From contig NC_087070.1 in assembly GCF_963678635.1 (NCBI RefSeq), forward strand, positions 9,708,539 through 9,772,538: a DNA stretch of 64,000 bases, read 5' to 3'. The stretch's first letter is position 1. The number at the start of each line of letters is the position of its first letter. The translations under genes were made by a program, and so were the position numbers. Below, in pieces: positions 21,586-31,938 of this stretch. This DNA is from Symsagittifera roscoffensis (Eukaryota > Xenacoelomorpha > Acoela > Convolutidae). The notes below the pieces were generated by a model. That model ran no database searches. It saw only the letters and a list, made by a program, of their open reading frames with translations, and was not told the DNA's origin.

Positions 21586-24500
21586 AGAAACTCCAGATGA
21601 TGATGAAATCTTTCCTTTTATAGTGGACGCAGACACTGATAGAGGACAACACATATTTTGTCAAAATTTACTCGTAAATTTATTTGAACCCGGAATCAGT
21701 CCATGTAAAACAGAGTTCCCCGATGTAAAAATCAAAAGACAAATCATAGATCACTATCTAAAAGATATATGCAACATAACACAACAGTATGGAATCTACT
21801 CCATAGAATTCACCTCACCAAACCATAATAATAGAAAATATACAATTCAAACAGACGATCTTGATTTAGAATTTTCAAAAGTTTTTTCAGAATATATAAA
21901 AAGCATCCAATATCATAACTCACAAAGAGCAAACTCCATATTCACCAATGAAGTTTTCGCAATAATATATAGTTATATTTCGATATTAGAAAACGAAATC
22001 CCAATAACAAATGTCTCACCGACAGAAACATCTAAACATTTAAGAGTACGACATGAAATCACACTACTCTCTAGTTATTTAAACATCATTAAAGAAAATT
22101 TCACGAAAGACGACGTTTCACAACATACAAAACACGATCTACAAAAAATTTTGGCATGGTTCATAATAGATTATTTCACACACAATATTGATTTAATTGC
22201 ACAAGCAAGAAAAAATTTTAGACCCCAAAACTCGAACGATGATACCGCTATCACAGAACAATCAGATTATGTTTGGGACCCCGAATGGTCTCATCCCGCA
22301 TTTATAAGCTTCCCACAATCAATCTCAAGTCAAGCAATAAGTACGATATCTTACATAAGAGATTATGTAAAAGTAATACCATTAACCATTGATGCAACAC
22401 CATTAAACTATAATACATTTTTGCCCGATACACAAAATAATAGTTTAAACTCTACAGTTATACACAATGAAAACCTCAATGGAACTAGGAATCTTACTCA
22501 ACAAGATATCCAGACACCATCACACTTCATAAATGAAGAAATTGTACACACAACAACTACACAACAAAGTATTTCACCAATACGCCCAAATTTAACAACA
22601 CCAAGAAATACAAATCCTTCACAAACACAGGTAACCTTACAATCAACCGTTAAACCTTCGGTTGCCCCTAAATATTCACATATGGATTACCAAACATACA
22701 GACCCATGACAATACCATCAAAAACACGCAAAACATTCACTAGAAACAACTTTACAGACCATAATTATAATTATACACATCCATCAAAAACATATAACCA
22801 ACCACAAAGAAATTTTAACCAATATACAAGATCTCGAAATTGGGATAACCCAATGACCCAACCTAATTCAATGAATTTCCAAACAAATCCTCCACAGGAT
22901 CACAGTGAAAATTACCCATTTTTTCAACAAAATAAAAATAAAAAACAGACATCTTATCAAATGGATTATTTATCCTCAGATGATGATTTCTTACAACCAG
23001 ATATATTTGCACCAAATACTCAAGAATATCGTAAACAAGGAATACAGAGAACACGTACAAATCATAGAAATTTTTCTCCACAACCAATAGATGCACAACA
23101 TCAACAACCAATTCAACAACAAAATCTAATTAACACACAATCTTTTCAACCAATTCAACAACAAAATCCAATGACTGCACACTCGTATCAAGCATCACAA
23201 ATGCAAAATGAAATACCACTCCCATATTATCTCCAACAACATGAAATAACAAGAAACCAACTTTCGAATTTTTCTCAAATGCCAAATGCAGCAGGATCAT
23301 TACAAATGACAATGAATCCATACCTTATGGGTGGATCATCAATAACATCAAACAAACCTTTAATGGTTTTCACAGGAACAGACCCTGAATACTCTGTAGA
23401 AGATTATTTAAATGCAGTAACAGCAAACCTGATTTTAAATATTGGACCTGAACCAATTAATACGCCACTACATCAAAACTGGATACATCGACGCACAGCG
23501 TTAATACAAACAACCTTAGATGGCGCAGCCCAAAAATGGTTTTCAGTACTACCTCTAGAAATAAAATCAAACTGGAAAAGGTTTACACAGGAATTCTCAA
23601 AAATGTTTGACTCCGAAAGAAACAAACAACAACAAAGAGTTTTATGTAATGAAATTCGCAGATTACCAAACGAAACCATCAAGCAAATAGCAGTACGAAT
23701 CGAAACACTAGTTCGAAAAGCATATTCATTAAATACACATGACTATAAAAACACAAAGATGACAGAAATCTTAATGATGACCTTAACACCACAATTAAGG
23801 AAAATAGCAATAAAAAAGAGAGCATCCCATCCTTCTTCAATTCGAGAACCCGATTTAGATTTTCGAAAACTAGTAGACAAATTAGAACAAGCAGAAATCA
23901 CGATGAAACTAGAAGAAACGGAAAATCTAAAATTACAATACGTTAACAGAATTGAAACGACTCCCACTAATATTAATAATATACAGGAATCAGAGACAGA
24001 CCTCGTTGAAAAAATCACTGAAATACTCAATATTTACGAAAAGAACCCAAACTTTAAAGGCAAACCATCTTTCAAAAAATGGTGTAATTATTGCCGACGA
24101 TACGGACATAGTATTTCCGAATGTAGACAAAAACAGCAAGACAATCAAAATAAACCTCAGAAATATAAAGAACCAAATAAATCATTCTATCAATACATGA
24201 AAAAAGATCAAAATCTACCGAACAAAACAGTCCACAGCAACAACAGTTCAGGAAAACCACTCCCGAACAATACAAATTATACAAGAAATCAATCACCATA
24301 TAACTCAAGTTATAGAGGAAGATCACCAGAACGAAGAAACACGAACAATTCATCACAAAATCACTACAATAGACCAAATAGTCGAAATAACTACTCCAGA
24401 TCAAATTCAAATACACAACGATTTGTTTCTAGATCTAATTCCCAATCAAGAAATAACTACTATCCAAACAACCAATCACGAAATTCATCATACAATAGGA

Positions 24501-27500
24501 ATAGAAACTACTCCTATAATCGAAATAGAAGTTATTCAAACAACCGAAACCAGAATTACCCGAACAATCAATCAAGGAATAACTCATATAATAGATCGAA
24601 CTATAACAGACCAAACAATAATTACCAAAACAGATCGCGAAATAATTCACAAAATCGACACTCAAGTTATAATAATCGTTATAGAAATTATTCCCAATCA
24701 CCACACCGGAATAATAATAACTATAATAATTCTAATAACCGCCACAGAAGTAGTACACCTAAACATCAAAGACAAATCAATCAAGTACAATCTAATCCAG
24801 AAACAACATCAGACCCTCCAGGTATTGATGACACAGTAACTGATACGTTAAAACTCAATCAAATAAACTGTACATCATCAGATTCAGAAAGTGATACTGA
24901 AAACACTCTTTCTATCAATATGATAAAAGTCGAAAATGACTATGAATCTGTCATATATGAACAACCCTTTTCATCACACATATATGAAAATCAATCAGAA
25001 TTTCTTCAAAATTATTACACTACACCCATAAATTCCACACCAACGACGCAAGAAACAAATGAGATTAACACTACAGATCAAACCAATAAAAATACCAAAA
25101 CAAAATGCTTGAATACAAACCATATTTATCAAAATATACAAAAAGAACAACCCAAAGAAAAAATTTGGACAATACCATTTCTCTTAGAAAGCCCAAGAAA
25201 TAAAGAATTTCAACCACCAGACCTTGAAATAGATTTTTTAATCGATTCAGGAGCAGAATCAAACATAATAAACATCCCCACATGGAATGAAATAAAAACT
25301 TTACACCCAAAGCTAACACCTCTTGAAACCTCCAGTAAGTTAGCAACAGCACAAGGATCAACATTGATAAACTACGGAAAAATCCAATTATTTCTCCTCC
25401 CCACCAGAACAATGGAACAAAGCAAAATTTTAAATAAGCCATTTAAACAAATATTCCATATCACTGACATTAAATATAATATCATTGGAATACCATTTAT
25501 TTCGAAGTACATACCAACAATTAACATACTAAATAGTAAAATATTAATCAAAGATAAATATACAAAAACAAAAGAAACATCCTTAACATTTTTTCAAAGA
25601 TTAAATAAACAACCACCATTCTTTTCAAAATTCTACCCGATATTTAACAAACAAAGAAAACACCTAAAACCACTATCAGGAAATATCTATAATTTTTCAA
25701 TCAAACAAGTTCACCAATATGATAAAGAACAAAACAAACAAAAATTTTATATGTCAGAATTTGAATTCAAACCTATTCACAAATTTTTCAAAATCACAAT
25801 CTCATCCATAAAATATTTGAAAAATTCGAATTCCGATATCATTTCCTTACATGTCTATAACAACACACCTTACCAAGTAACATTACCTTTAGGACTTTTA
25901 GGATATTGTGAAACCAACGCTACAATATCACCAATACACGAAAAAGCCTATCGCGTAAATAATATACTCCAATTACTAGATATTTGCCAATCTACAATTC
26001 TTAATGAAGAATTATCTATAAATAATATAATAAGTAACGAAAACAGAAATACGGATTATTTCACAAAAACTCCATATTTCAAACCTACATTCAACATAAG
26101 TAACTACACAGAGGACCAACAGAAATTTTTAACAATGTTTAATTTCCAACATTCACAAATAACACAAGACGAATTTGAAAAATTAGCCAAACAGCTAATT
26201 AAATATTCATCAGTCTATGCAACATCCAAATTTGATGTTGGCAAAATCAGCTCATCACTACATCTCCCATTAAAACCAGACGCAGTTTTCAAAAAACAGA
26301 GAGCAAGTAAAGTACCAATTCACTTACATGATAAAGTGAACAGATTACTCGACATTTTAGAACAATACAACATTATATCACCAGTAAACAAAGAAGAACA
26401 ACCAAAAGGCAACACATTTATCAACCCTGTTATCATACTAGCTAAAGGAGAATCATTGAAAATCGTTCTCGATGCTAGATACCTCAATTCACTTATAGAT
26501 GAATCAAAATGTAATTGGCCTATTGAACCAATACAAGTTATTTTAACAAAAATAAACGGCAAATACTTTACAACCGCCGATATGAATAGTGCATACAATC
26601 AAATGCCACTAGATGAACAATCACGACGTTTAACACAATTTGTTATCGGAAACCAACAATATGAATTCAACCGCTTATTCTATGGAATATCCATAGGACC
26701 AGCAGCATTTTCAGCTTTTATGAGCAAAATTTTTAGACCACTAATACTCAAGAAAAACGCAATCACCTATTTAGACGATGTTTTTATGCAATCACAAACA
26801 AAAGACGAGATGTTCAATGTTTTAGAAAAATATCACCAAATACTTCAGAATGAAAATCTGAAGGCCGCCCCCGATAAATCACACTTCTTTTTGACAAGAG
26901 TTAAATTCTTAGGACATAATATAGAAAGAAAAACAATCACTCCATTGAAATCACGCATTGACGCTATTCAAAAACTTCAACCACCAACAAATAAAAAGAA
27001 AATCCAAGAATTTCTTGGAATGTTAAACTTTTTAAGTAAATATGTTTATAAAATGCAATTATATCTACGACCATTTTATAACATCCTTAGACAACAAAAT
27101 AATTTTGAATGGAACACAGAACATCAAACACGATTTGAAGAAATAAAGAAACTTTTAACTGAACAAATTTCAAACACAATTCCAGATTCAAATCAACCAT
27201 TTTATGCAATGTGCGATGCTTCGAACTTTGGCATCGGTGCAGCACTATTACAATCACATAATGGTACAAATAAAATGAACCTCATATCAGCAAATTCTCG
27301 ATTATTCACTCAAGCAGAGCTACGACTCTCAACTCTAATGAGAGAATGTACAGCCATAATATATACACTGACAGAATATGAATTTCTGATACTTGGATCA
27401 AAACATCCAACAGTTCTATTCACAGACCATAAACCAATCATCTTTCTCTTTACACAAAAATCTAACCCAAACCACCGAGTTTACAGATTTCAACTAATTC

Positions 27501-29782
27501 TAATGAAATTTCCAAACTTACATATAGTTTGGACTGCAGGAAAAAATCTTGCATTACCAGACACCTTAAGTCGAAATACACCACCTGAATTACTTACACG
27601 AAAAACAACAGTTGAAATACCCAAAAACATAAAATTCTACCTTGCAGAAAACGAAACATCACCCCGATTGGAATGCAAATATGCAGTAAAAACTGATATT
27701 GAACAATCACAAATAAATAATTTACAACATTTCCCACTTTATTTAGATTGTCAAAATAATCATTATGAAGTTGATTTACTTGGAACATCAACTTTCAAAC
27801 CAATCCCATATTCTCAATGGATAAAAAATAACACCCAACAAAAACGAACAAAACAACACCTGCCTAAGAAAGACCATTTCCCACTAATTGAAAAAGAAGA
27901 TTTAACTGATAAAATAAATTTATCAGGACCACAAACAAATGATTCAAAATACACAATAAATCAAGTTTTTGACCTTCACGACCCACTTGATACAATACCC
28001 TTATCTAAATTAGAAATCGAAAACATTTTTCTCCCCCCAACAGAAATAATTACAATTTCAACACTGAAACAATATCAAAACCTTGACCCAGTAATTCGAC
28101 AACTGAAATCATGGCACAAATATAAAACTAAACCTATCAAAGCAGATTCAACCATTCTAGGAAACAAAACACTCCTCCGATACTTTCGCAAATTTAACAA
28201 CACAACAATTAACGAAAATACAGACCTTTTAGAGTATAACCTAAATGAATCTACAGTTCCATGTCTCCCTTTAAGTATGATTCTTATAGCTTTTAATATT
28301 TCACATACACAAAATATTAAAGGACACTCTGGATCAGAGAAAACATATTCAAATTTTATACAAAACTTTTATTTCCCAAATGCACCAATTTGGATAAAAG
28401 TACTATGCAACGACTGTATAGTATGTCAACTAAATAAACCTTACCCAAATCAAAAACAAATAGCACAAAAACAAGATTTTAAAGGACAAAGTTTGTACTT
28501 TAATCATCGTATCTCATTTGATACTAAAGGACCAATTTCACCCTCATCAGAAGGAAACTCCTACATTATGGTAATTGTTGACGCATTTACACATTATGTA
28601 GCACTTAACCCAGTACCACATTGTAACGCTTATTACGCTTACACAACACTCTATGAACACTGGATAGCAAAATTCGGACTACCAGAAATTTTAGTTACAG
28701 ACAACGGTACAGAATTCATAAATAATGAAATTATCACACTATGTCATTTATATAACATTAAACACAAACCACGTACATCTCATGCACCTTGGACAAACGG
28801 CTTAGTCGAAGGTATGAACCGTTCATTACAAGAATATCTTAGATGTATCATCAACGGAAATGATACAAAATATACCGAATGGTCAGCAGATGTAAAATTA
28901 TTTCCCTTAGCATATAATTCACAAATTACGACAACTCTAGGAATGTCACCATACGAAATGGTTTTTAACCAAAAGCCACGCAAACCAATAATGTTTACAG
29001 CAAATTCTCATAAAAACGCACAAGGTTATTGTCAACCAAATAAAGACTCAATTTGTTATAACCTACCTTTACATACACACGATGAAGATCATTTTCATCA
29101 CCCACAAATTCTTAAACTAGCCTCCGGTACACACACCGAATGGATTCTAAATAGAGATAAAAAACACAATGAAATTTATCAAAAAATAACAAAAAAGTTA
29201 TTACAAAGACAAAACATTAATGAACAAATCAATTCACGTTTTACACCAGCCTCCGATTTAAAAATTGGAACATTTGTTTTAATACCTAATTTTAATACTC
29301 AAAAAGGAATTTCTAAAAAATTACAACCCCTTCGAAAAGGACCATACCAAATAATTGCAAAACCCACTGATGTCACATATAAAATTACCGACTCAAACAA
29401 AAAAGAAATCGTTCAACATCGAAACAACCTATTACCTTATTACCCAAAAGAATACGCACTCCGCGAATTAACTCAATTATATTCTTTCACAGGATTAAAA
29501 ATCATTCAAAATGAACCACATCTGAAAAACACAGAACAAAATGATAACCCCACCGAAAATCAAAACACAAAACCAATCGCCACCAAAATCAATACACAAA
29601 ACCATAAAGAATCAGCAAAACAAAGAAAAAATAGAAAAATGACCGAACAAATAATACCCCAAGAACAAATCGACAAATCAGAAAATAGAAAAACAACAAG
29701 ACTCCGAAATCAACCACGTAAAAACTATAAAATATTCATCCCCCAATCTAAAATTTTAAAGAAAGTGGAATTTCAAAAGTAA
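21560..29782 (+). CDS. gag-pol: Gag-Pol polyprotein (2740 aa)
   Basis: One uninterrupted frame encodes structural and enzymatic parts; no gag stop or frameshift is needed. In order: a long unrecognised N-terminal region, Gln/Asn/Pro-rich at about 300-590; a capsid-type region at about 598-775 (MVFTGTDPEYSVEDYLNAV, AQKWFSVLP); a CCHC zinc knuckle at 842-855 (CNYCRRYGHSISEC); a Ser/Arg/Asn/Tyr-rich low-complexity region at about 890-1090; aspartic protease with DSG at 1229-1231; reverse transcriptase with catalytic Asp1674 (TADMNSAYNQM) and YLDD at 1737-1740; RNase H with Asp1886, Glu1929, Asp1956 and a late Asp2001; integrase with His2249, His2256, Cys2286, Cys2289 and the D,D-35-E triad Asp2321, Asp2381, Glu2417; then a GPY-type C-terminal domain (RKGPYQIIAKP). 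All catalytic residues I can check are present. The N-terminal 590 residues are much longer than in common gypsy elements. Confidence 0.95.
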   Translation: MSSTHTPGEETPDDDEIFPFIVDADTDRGQHIFCQNLLVNLFEPGISPCKTEFPDVKIKRQIIDHYLKDICNITQQYGIYSIEFTSPNHNNRKYTIQTDDLDLEFSKVFSEYIKSIQYHNSQRANSIFTNEVFAIIYSYISILENEIPITNVSPTETSKHLRVRHEITLLSSYLNIIKENFTKDDVSQHTKHDLQKILAWFIIDYFTHNIDLIAQARKNFRPQNSNDDTAITEQSDYVWDPEWSHPAFISFPQSISSQAISTISYIRDYVKVIPLTIDATPLNYNTFLPDTQNNSLNSTVIHNENLNGTRNLTQQDIQTPSHFINEEIVHTTTTQQSISPIRPNLTTPRNTNPSQTQVTLQSTVKPSVAPKYSHMDYQTYRPMTIPSKTRKTFTRNNFTDHNYNYTHPSKTYNQPQRNFNQYTRSRNWDNPMTQPNSMNFQTNPPQDHSENYPFFQQNKNKKQTSYQMDYLSSDDDFLQPDIFAPNTQEYRKQGIQRTRTNHRNFSPQPIDAQHQQPIQQQNLINTQSFQPIQQQNPMTAHSYQASQMQNEIPLPYYLQQHEITRNQLSNFSQMPNAAGSLQMTMNPYLMGGSSITSNKPLMVFTGTDPEYSVEDYLNAVTANLILNIGPEPINTPLHQNWIHRRTALIQTTLDGAAQKWFSVLPLEIKSNWKRFTQEFSKMFDSERNKQQQRVLCNEIRRLPNETIKQIAVRIETLVRKAYSLNTHDYKNTKMTEILMMTLTPQLRKIAIKKRASHPSSIREPDLDFRKLVDKLEQAEITMKLEETENLKLQYVNRIETTPTNINNIQESETDLVEKITEILNIYEKNPNFKGKPSFKKWCNYCRRYGHSISECRQKQQDNQNKPQKYKEPNKSFYQYMKKDQNLPNKTVHSNNSSGKPLPNNTNYTRNQSPYNSSYRGRSPERRNTNNSSQNHYNRPNSRNNYSRSNSNTQRFVSRSNSQSRNNYYPNNQSRNSSYNRNRNYSYNRNRSYSNNRNQNYPNNQSRNNSYNRSNYNRPNNNYQNRSRNNSQNRHSSYNNRYRNYSQSPHRNNNNYNNSNNRHRSSTPKHQRQINQVQSNPETTSDPPGIDDTVTDTLKLNQINCTSSDSESDTENTLSINMIKVENDYESVIYEQPFSSHIYENQSEFLQNYYTTPINSTPTTQETNEINTTDQTNKNTKTKCLNTNHIYQNIQKEQPKEKIWTIPFLLESPRNKEFQPPDLEIDFLIDSGAESNIINIPTWNEIKTLHPKLTPLETSSKLATAQGSTLINYGKIQLFLLPTRTMEQSKILNKPFKQIFHITDIKYNIIGIPFISKYIPTINILNSKILIKDKYTKTKETSLTFFQRLNKQPPFFSKFYPIFNKQRKHLKPLSGNIYNFSIKQVHQYDKEQNKQKFYMSEFEFKPIHKFFKITISSIKYLKNSNSDIISLHVYNNTPYQVTLPLGLLGYCETNATISPIHEKAYRVNNILQLLDICQSTILNEELSINNIISNENRNTDYFTKTPYFKPTFNISNYTEDQQKFLTMFNFQHSQITQDEFEKLAKQLIKYSSVYATSKFDVGKISSSLHLPLKPDAVFKKQRASKVPIHLHDKVNRLLDILEQYNIISPVNKEEQPKGNTFINPVIILAKGESLKIVLDARYLNSLIDESKCNWPIEPIQVILTKINGKYFTTADMNSAYNQMPLDEQSRRLTQFVIGNQQYEFNRLFYGISIGPAAFSAFMSKIFRPLILKKNAITYLDDVFMQSQTKDEMFNVLEKYHQILQNENLKAAPDKSHFFLTRVKFLGHNIERKTITPLKSRIDAIQKLQPPTNKKKIQEFLGMLNFLSKYVYKMQLYLRPFYNILRQQNNFEWNTEHQTRFEEIKKLLTEQISNTIPDSNQPFYAMCDASNFGIGAALLQSHNGTNKMNLISANSRLFTQAELRLSTLMRECTAIIYTLTEYEFLILGSKHPTVLFTDHKPIIFLFTQKSNPNHRVYRFQLILMKFPNLHIVWTAGKNLALPDTLSRNTPPELLTRKTTVEIPKNIKFYLAENETSPRLECKYAVKTDIEQSQINNLQHFPLYLDCQNNHYEVDLLGTSTFKPIPYSQWIKNNTQQKRTKQHLPKKDHFPLIEKEDLTDKINLSGPQTNDSKYTINQVFDLHDPLDTIPLSKLEIENIFLPPTEIITISTLKQYQNLDPVIRQLKSWHKYKTKPIKADSTILGNKTLLRYFRKFNNTTINENTDLLEYNLNESTVPCLPLSMILIAFNISHTQNIKGHSGSEKTYSNFIQNFYFPNAPIWIKVLCNDCIVCQLNKPYPNQKQIAQKQDFKGQSLYFNHRISFDTKGPISPSSEGNSYIMVIVDAFTHYVALNPVPHCNAYYAYTTLYEHWIAKFGLPEILVTDNGTEFINNEIITLCHLYNIKHKPRTSHAPWTNGLVEGMNRSLQEYLRCIINGNDTKYTEWSADVKLFPLAYNSQITTTLGMSPYEMVFNQKPRKPIMFTANSHKNAQGYCQPNKDSICYNLPLHTHDEDHFHHPQILKLASGTHTEWILNRDKKHNEIYQKITKKLLQRQNINEQINSRFTPASDLKIGTFVLIPNFNTQKGISKKLQPLRKGPYQIIAKPTDVTYKITDSNKKEIVQHRNNLLPYYPKEYALRELTQLYSFTGLKIIQNEPHLKNTEQNDNPTENQNTKPIATKINTQNHKESAKQRKNRKMTEQIIPQEQIDKSENRKTTRLRNQPRKNYKIFIPQSKILKKVEFQK

Positions 29783-30380
29783 TTTCAACATTATACTTCA
29801 CTATCTTGAAACCTTCGAAACATTTTTCATTTACATTTTTCAAAATAACATGCTGACAAGTACGTAATAATTCTAGTTCAAAATAGACCAATAGGATTCA
29901 TCCAATCCGTCACTTTCTCTAACTCAAACTAAGACCAATTAGACGAATCATATAGAACTCCAGGCACATCTATAACTATAACTTTACGACCTCCAGGTCA
30001 AAAATAAGCAAACCACTCCAACTTGACAACTAAAATAAATATCACCATAATACCGTACCCCTCCCTTATCTAATAACCCAAAGATCAACAATATTTCCCC
30101 AACTCAGACCACGAATACCCCCAAAGCAAATTTGTTAACTTAGCCTAAAGTAACAAAATGAACATTTTAATTAGCCTAAAGTATAAAAATCTCACCATAC
30201 CCCGGATCATTTGACAAACAAAAATAAAGAAAAAGACGACCTCCCAATCACCATGAAAATTGCCCCCAACAATTTTTTACAAAACTCAACCCACTTGTCA
30301 AAAAACTAATAAATAATCCGACCACACTAGAAAATCGCCTCGAACAGCAAAAAATATTCGACCAAGAGATCATTTCTTAA
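29783..30380 (+). other. Spacer between pol and the 3' ORF block
   Basis: About 600 bp with no ORF of note. Composition is C/A-rich like the rest of the element. It may hold splice acceptors for downstream messages; several CAG and TAG words exist but none stands out. Confidence 0.45.
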
Positions 30381-30611
30381 ATGCTCTTCTCTCAATCAGT
30401 TACTCAAATACTCATAAATCTTAAACATTTTTTTACAATACTCGAAACCTTTATAATATTTCTTTTTGATATACTTGAATCTTTTCTAATAATCCTAATC
30501 ATTTTTTGTAACATTTTTTTAATTTTCTACACTATACTCGAACTATTCCTCCAACTTTCCAAAACCCTTGATTACATCCACAGGTACGAGTCATATAACT
30601 TGTCTAAATGA
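30381..30611 (+). CDS. Small hydrophobic ORF (76 aa)
   Basis: A Phe/Ile/Leu-dominated peptide with one long hydrophobic stretch (FIIFLFDILESFLIILIIF) suited to membrane insertion. Its TGA stop overlaps the next ATG as ATGA (30,608-30,611). No family recognised. T-rich codons differ from the A-rich neighbours, so chance is possible, but the exact overlap with the next ORF favours a real gene. Confidence 0.4.
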   Translation: MLFSQSVTQILINLKHFFTILETFIIFLFDILESFLIILIIFCNIFLIFYTILELFLQLSKTLDYIHRYESYNLSK

Positions 30612-30796
30612 TACGAACAATTTTCAGTAGAACCGATATTTTTTTATTGTTTGTAATTTTCATAGCATTTTTATCATCCCTCATTTTGACCATCTGTAAA
30701 TGTATAAAGAAAGCAATCCTAACATTTGCCCTAGCAACAGTCCTTCTAATTCTTTTTTTGGAAGAATATTATAATAAACACAAAATTTCTCACTAA
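30608..30796 (+). CDS. Small membrane ORF (62 aa)
   Basis: Starts inside the stop of the preceding ORF (ATGA). Two likely membrane segments (IFLLFVIFIAFLSSLILTI and TFALATVLLILFL) are separated by a short basic loop CKCIKK. It resembles a small two-pass membrane protein in architecture only. It ends nine bases before the long ATG-less frame begins. Confidence 0.45.
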   Translation: MIRTIFSRTDIFLLFVIFIAFLSSLILTICKCIKKAILTFALATVLLILFLEEYYNKHKISH

Positions 30797-30804
30797 AGTA
30801 ATAA

Positions 30805-31938
30805 TTCAAAAAACCATCAAAAATTGCTACCCAACAGTCACAGAATCAGTCTTCACCGACATCATCCCAAGATAACCAAACACCACCTTCAACTACTCAA
30901 AATCCTCAAACATCTACACGAATTTCTTTTCAAGACAATCCATACACTTTTGAAGAACGACATACTCGTTTATCAGAACCACTAGAACCAGTTCAACGAC
31001 AAGCACCTTTAAGCGAACCAACATATAACCTATATCCAACACTACCACAAGAACTAAGCAGAATAAAAAATTCTAGTCAAAACCAAAATACAGTCGAAAT
31101 AAATAGACAAATTATACATCCTCGACGAAACAGAAATTTTCAAACTCCCCGAGTTCATTTTGATATACCTCAATCCCCATCACAAAACACTCCAGAAAAC
31201 CCCATTGGTATATTACCAGAAACCCCTACGCTTCTTTCACAACGTAGCACCTCAAGCCTACCATCAGATTACTTAGGTTCAACACCAACATCTGAGCAAA
31301 TACGTGAAAATCCCTTTAACCCCCCAAACCAGGCATCACGACTACCATATTGGACTACACATTCATTTACACAAGGTGAACCAAATTTAGTCAATGACCC
31401 CATAGATATTTCTACGGATACAACAACATCCTCATCACTACCAGAAACATTATCACTACCATCAACACCATCAATAAGCCAGTTTTCACCACCACCCTTT
31501 AACTTAAACTTTCCAAATAATCTCGACGCCAGATATCGAGAACAATCATCAATAAATATTCCTTTAAGACTAGATTGGAATACATTTACAGCACCTCCAC
31601 CACTATTTGGACAACATCAAGAAAGTAACCGCCTTCATAACTGGGCACTTAATAGATTACAATATCGCCAAGATATTCACAACGATATCCGTGATCACAA
31701 TATTCAAATACTCCAACAAAACAGTTTACAATTAAAGTTTGAAATCACAGTTAAGTTAAATAATATTACCCAACATCCCTACCCATTAAATCCACCTAAC
31801 ATAACAGCTCAATCACTACCACCACCGTTTATAACTACTGAAGTAATATACAAATACGACAGATATACCAAAAACACAATTGGCTACATTACATTTTATA
31901 ATCCATACTCAGGATTATCATACACATGTATATTCTAA
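30805..31938 (+). CDS. 377-codon open frame with no ATG, Pro/Ser/Thr/Gln-rich
   Basis: Stop-to-stop open frame with no Met codon anywhere. Codon use matches the element's other ORFs and the peptide is ordered, not random: Ser/Pro/Gln-rich first 250 residues (RVHFDIPQSPSQNTPENP, LPSTPSISQFSPPPFN), then a denser C-terminal part (LRLDWNTFTAPPPLFGQ, VIYKYDRYTKNTIGYITFY). The C-terminal ~95 codons lie in the 772-bp duplicated unit. Its stop overlaps the envelope-like start (ATG at 31,926) by 13 bp. Translation would need a spliced-on ATG, a non-AUG start, or readthrough; an acceptor such as ACCCAACAG at 30,829-30,837 is available. Function unknown. Confidence 0.6.
   Translation, partial: FKKPSKIATQQSQNQSSPTSSQDNQTPPSTTQNPQTSTRISFQDNPYTFEERHTRLSEPLEPVQRQAPLSEPTYNLYPTLPQELSRIKNSSQNQNTVEINRQIIHPRRNRNFQTPRVHFDIPQSPSQNTPENPIGILPETPTLLSQRSTSSLPSDYLGSTPTSEQIRENPFNPPNQASRLPYWTTHSFTQGEPNLVNDPIDISTDTTTSSSLPETLSLPSTPSISQFSPPPFNLNFPNNLDARYREQSSINIPLRLDWNTFTAPPPLFGQHQESNRLHNWALNRLQYRQDIHNDIRDHNIQILQQNSLQLKFEITVKLNNITQHPYPLNPPNITAQSLPPPFITTEVIYKYDRYTKNTIGYITFYNPYSGLSYTCIF

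Noticed and set aside
22863-28983. Numerous - strand and alternative-frame ORFs inside gag-pol
   Set aside because: Shadows of the A-rich, stop-poor coding strand.
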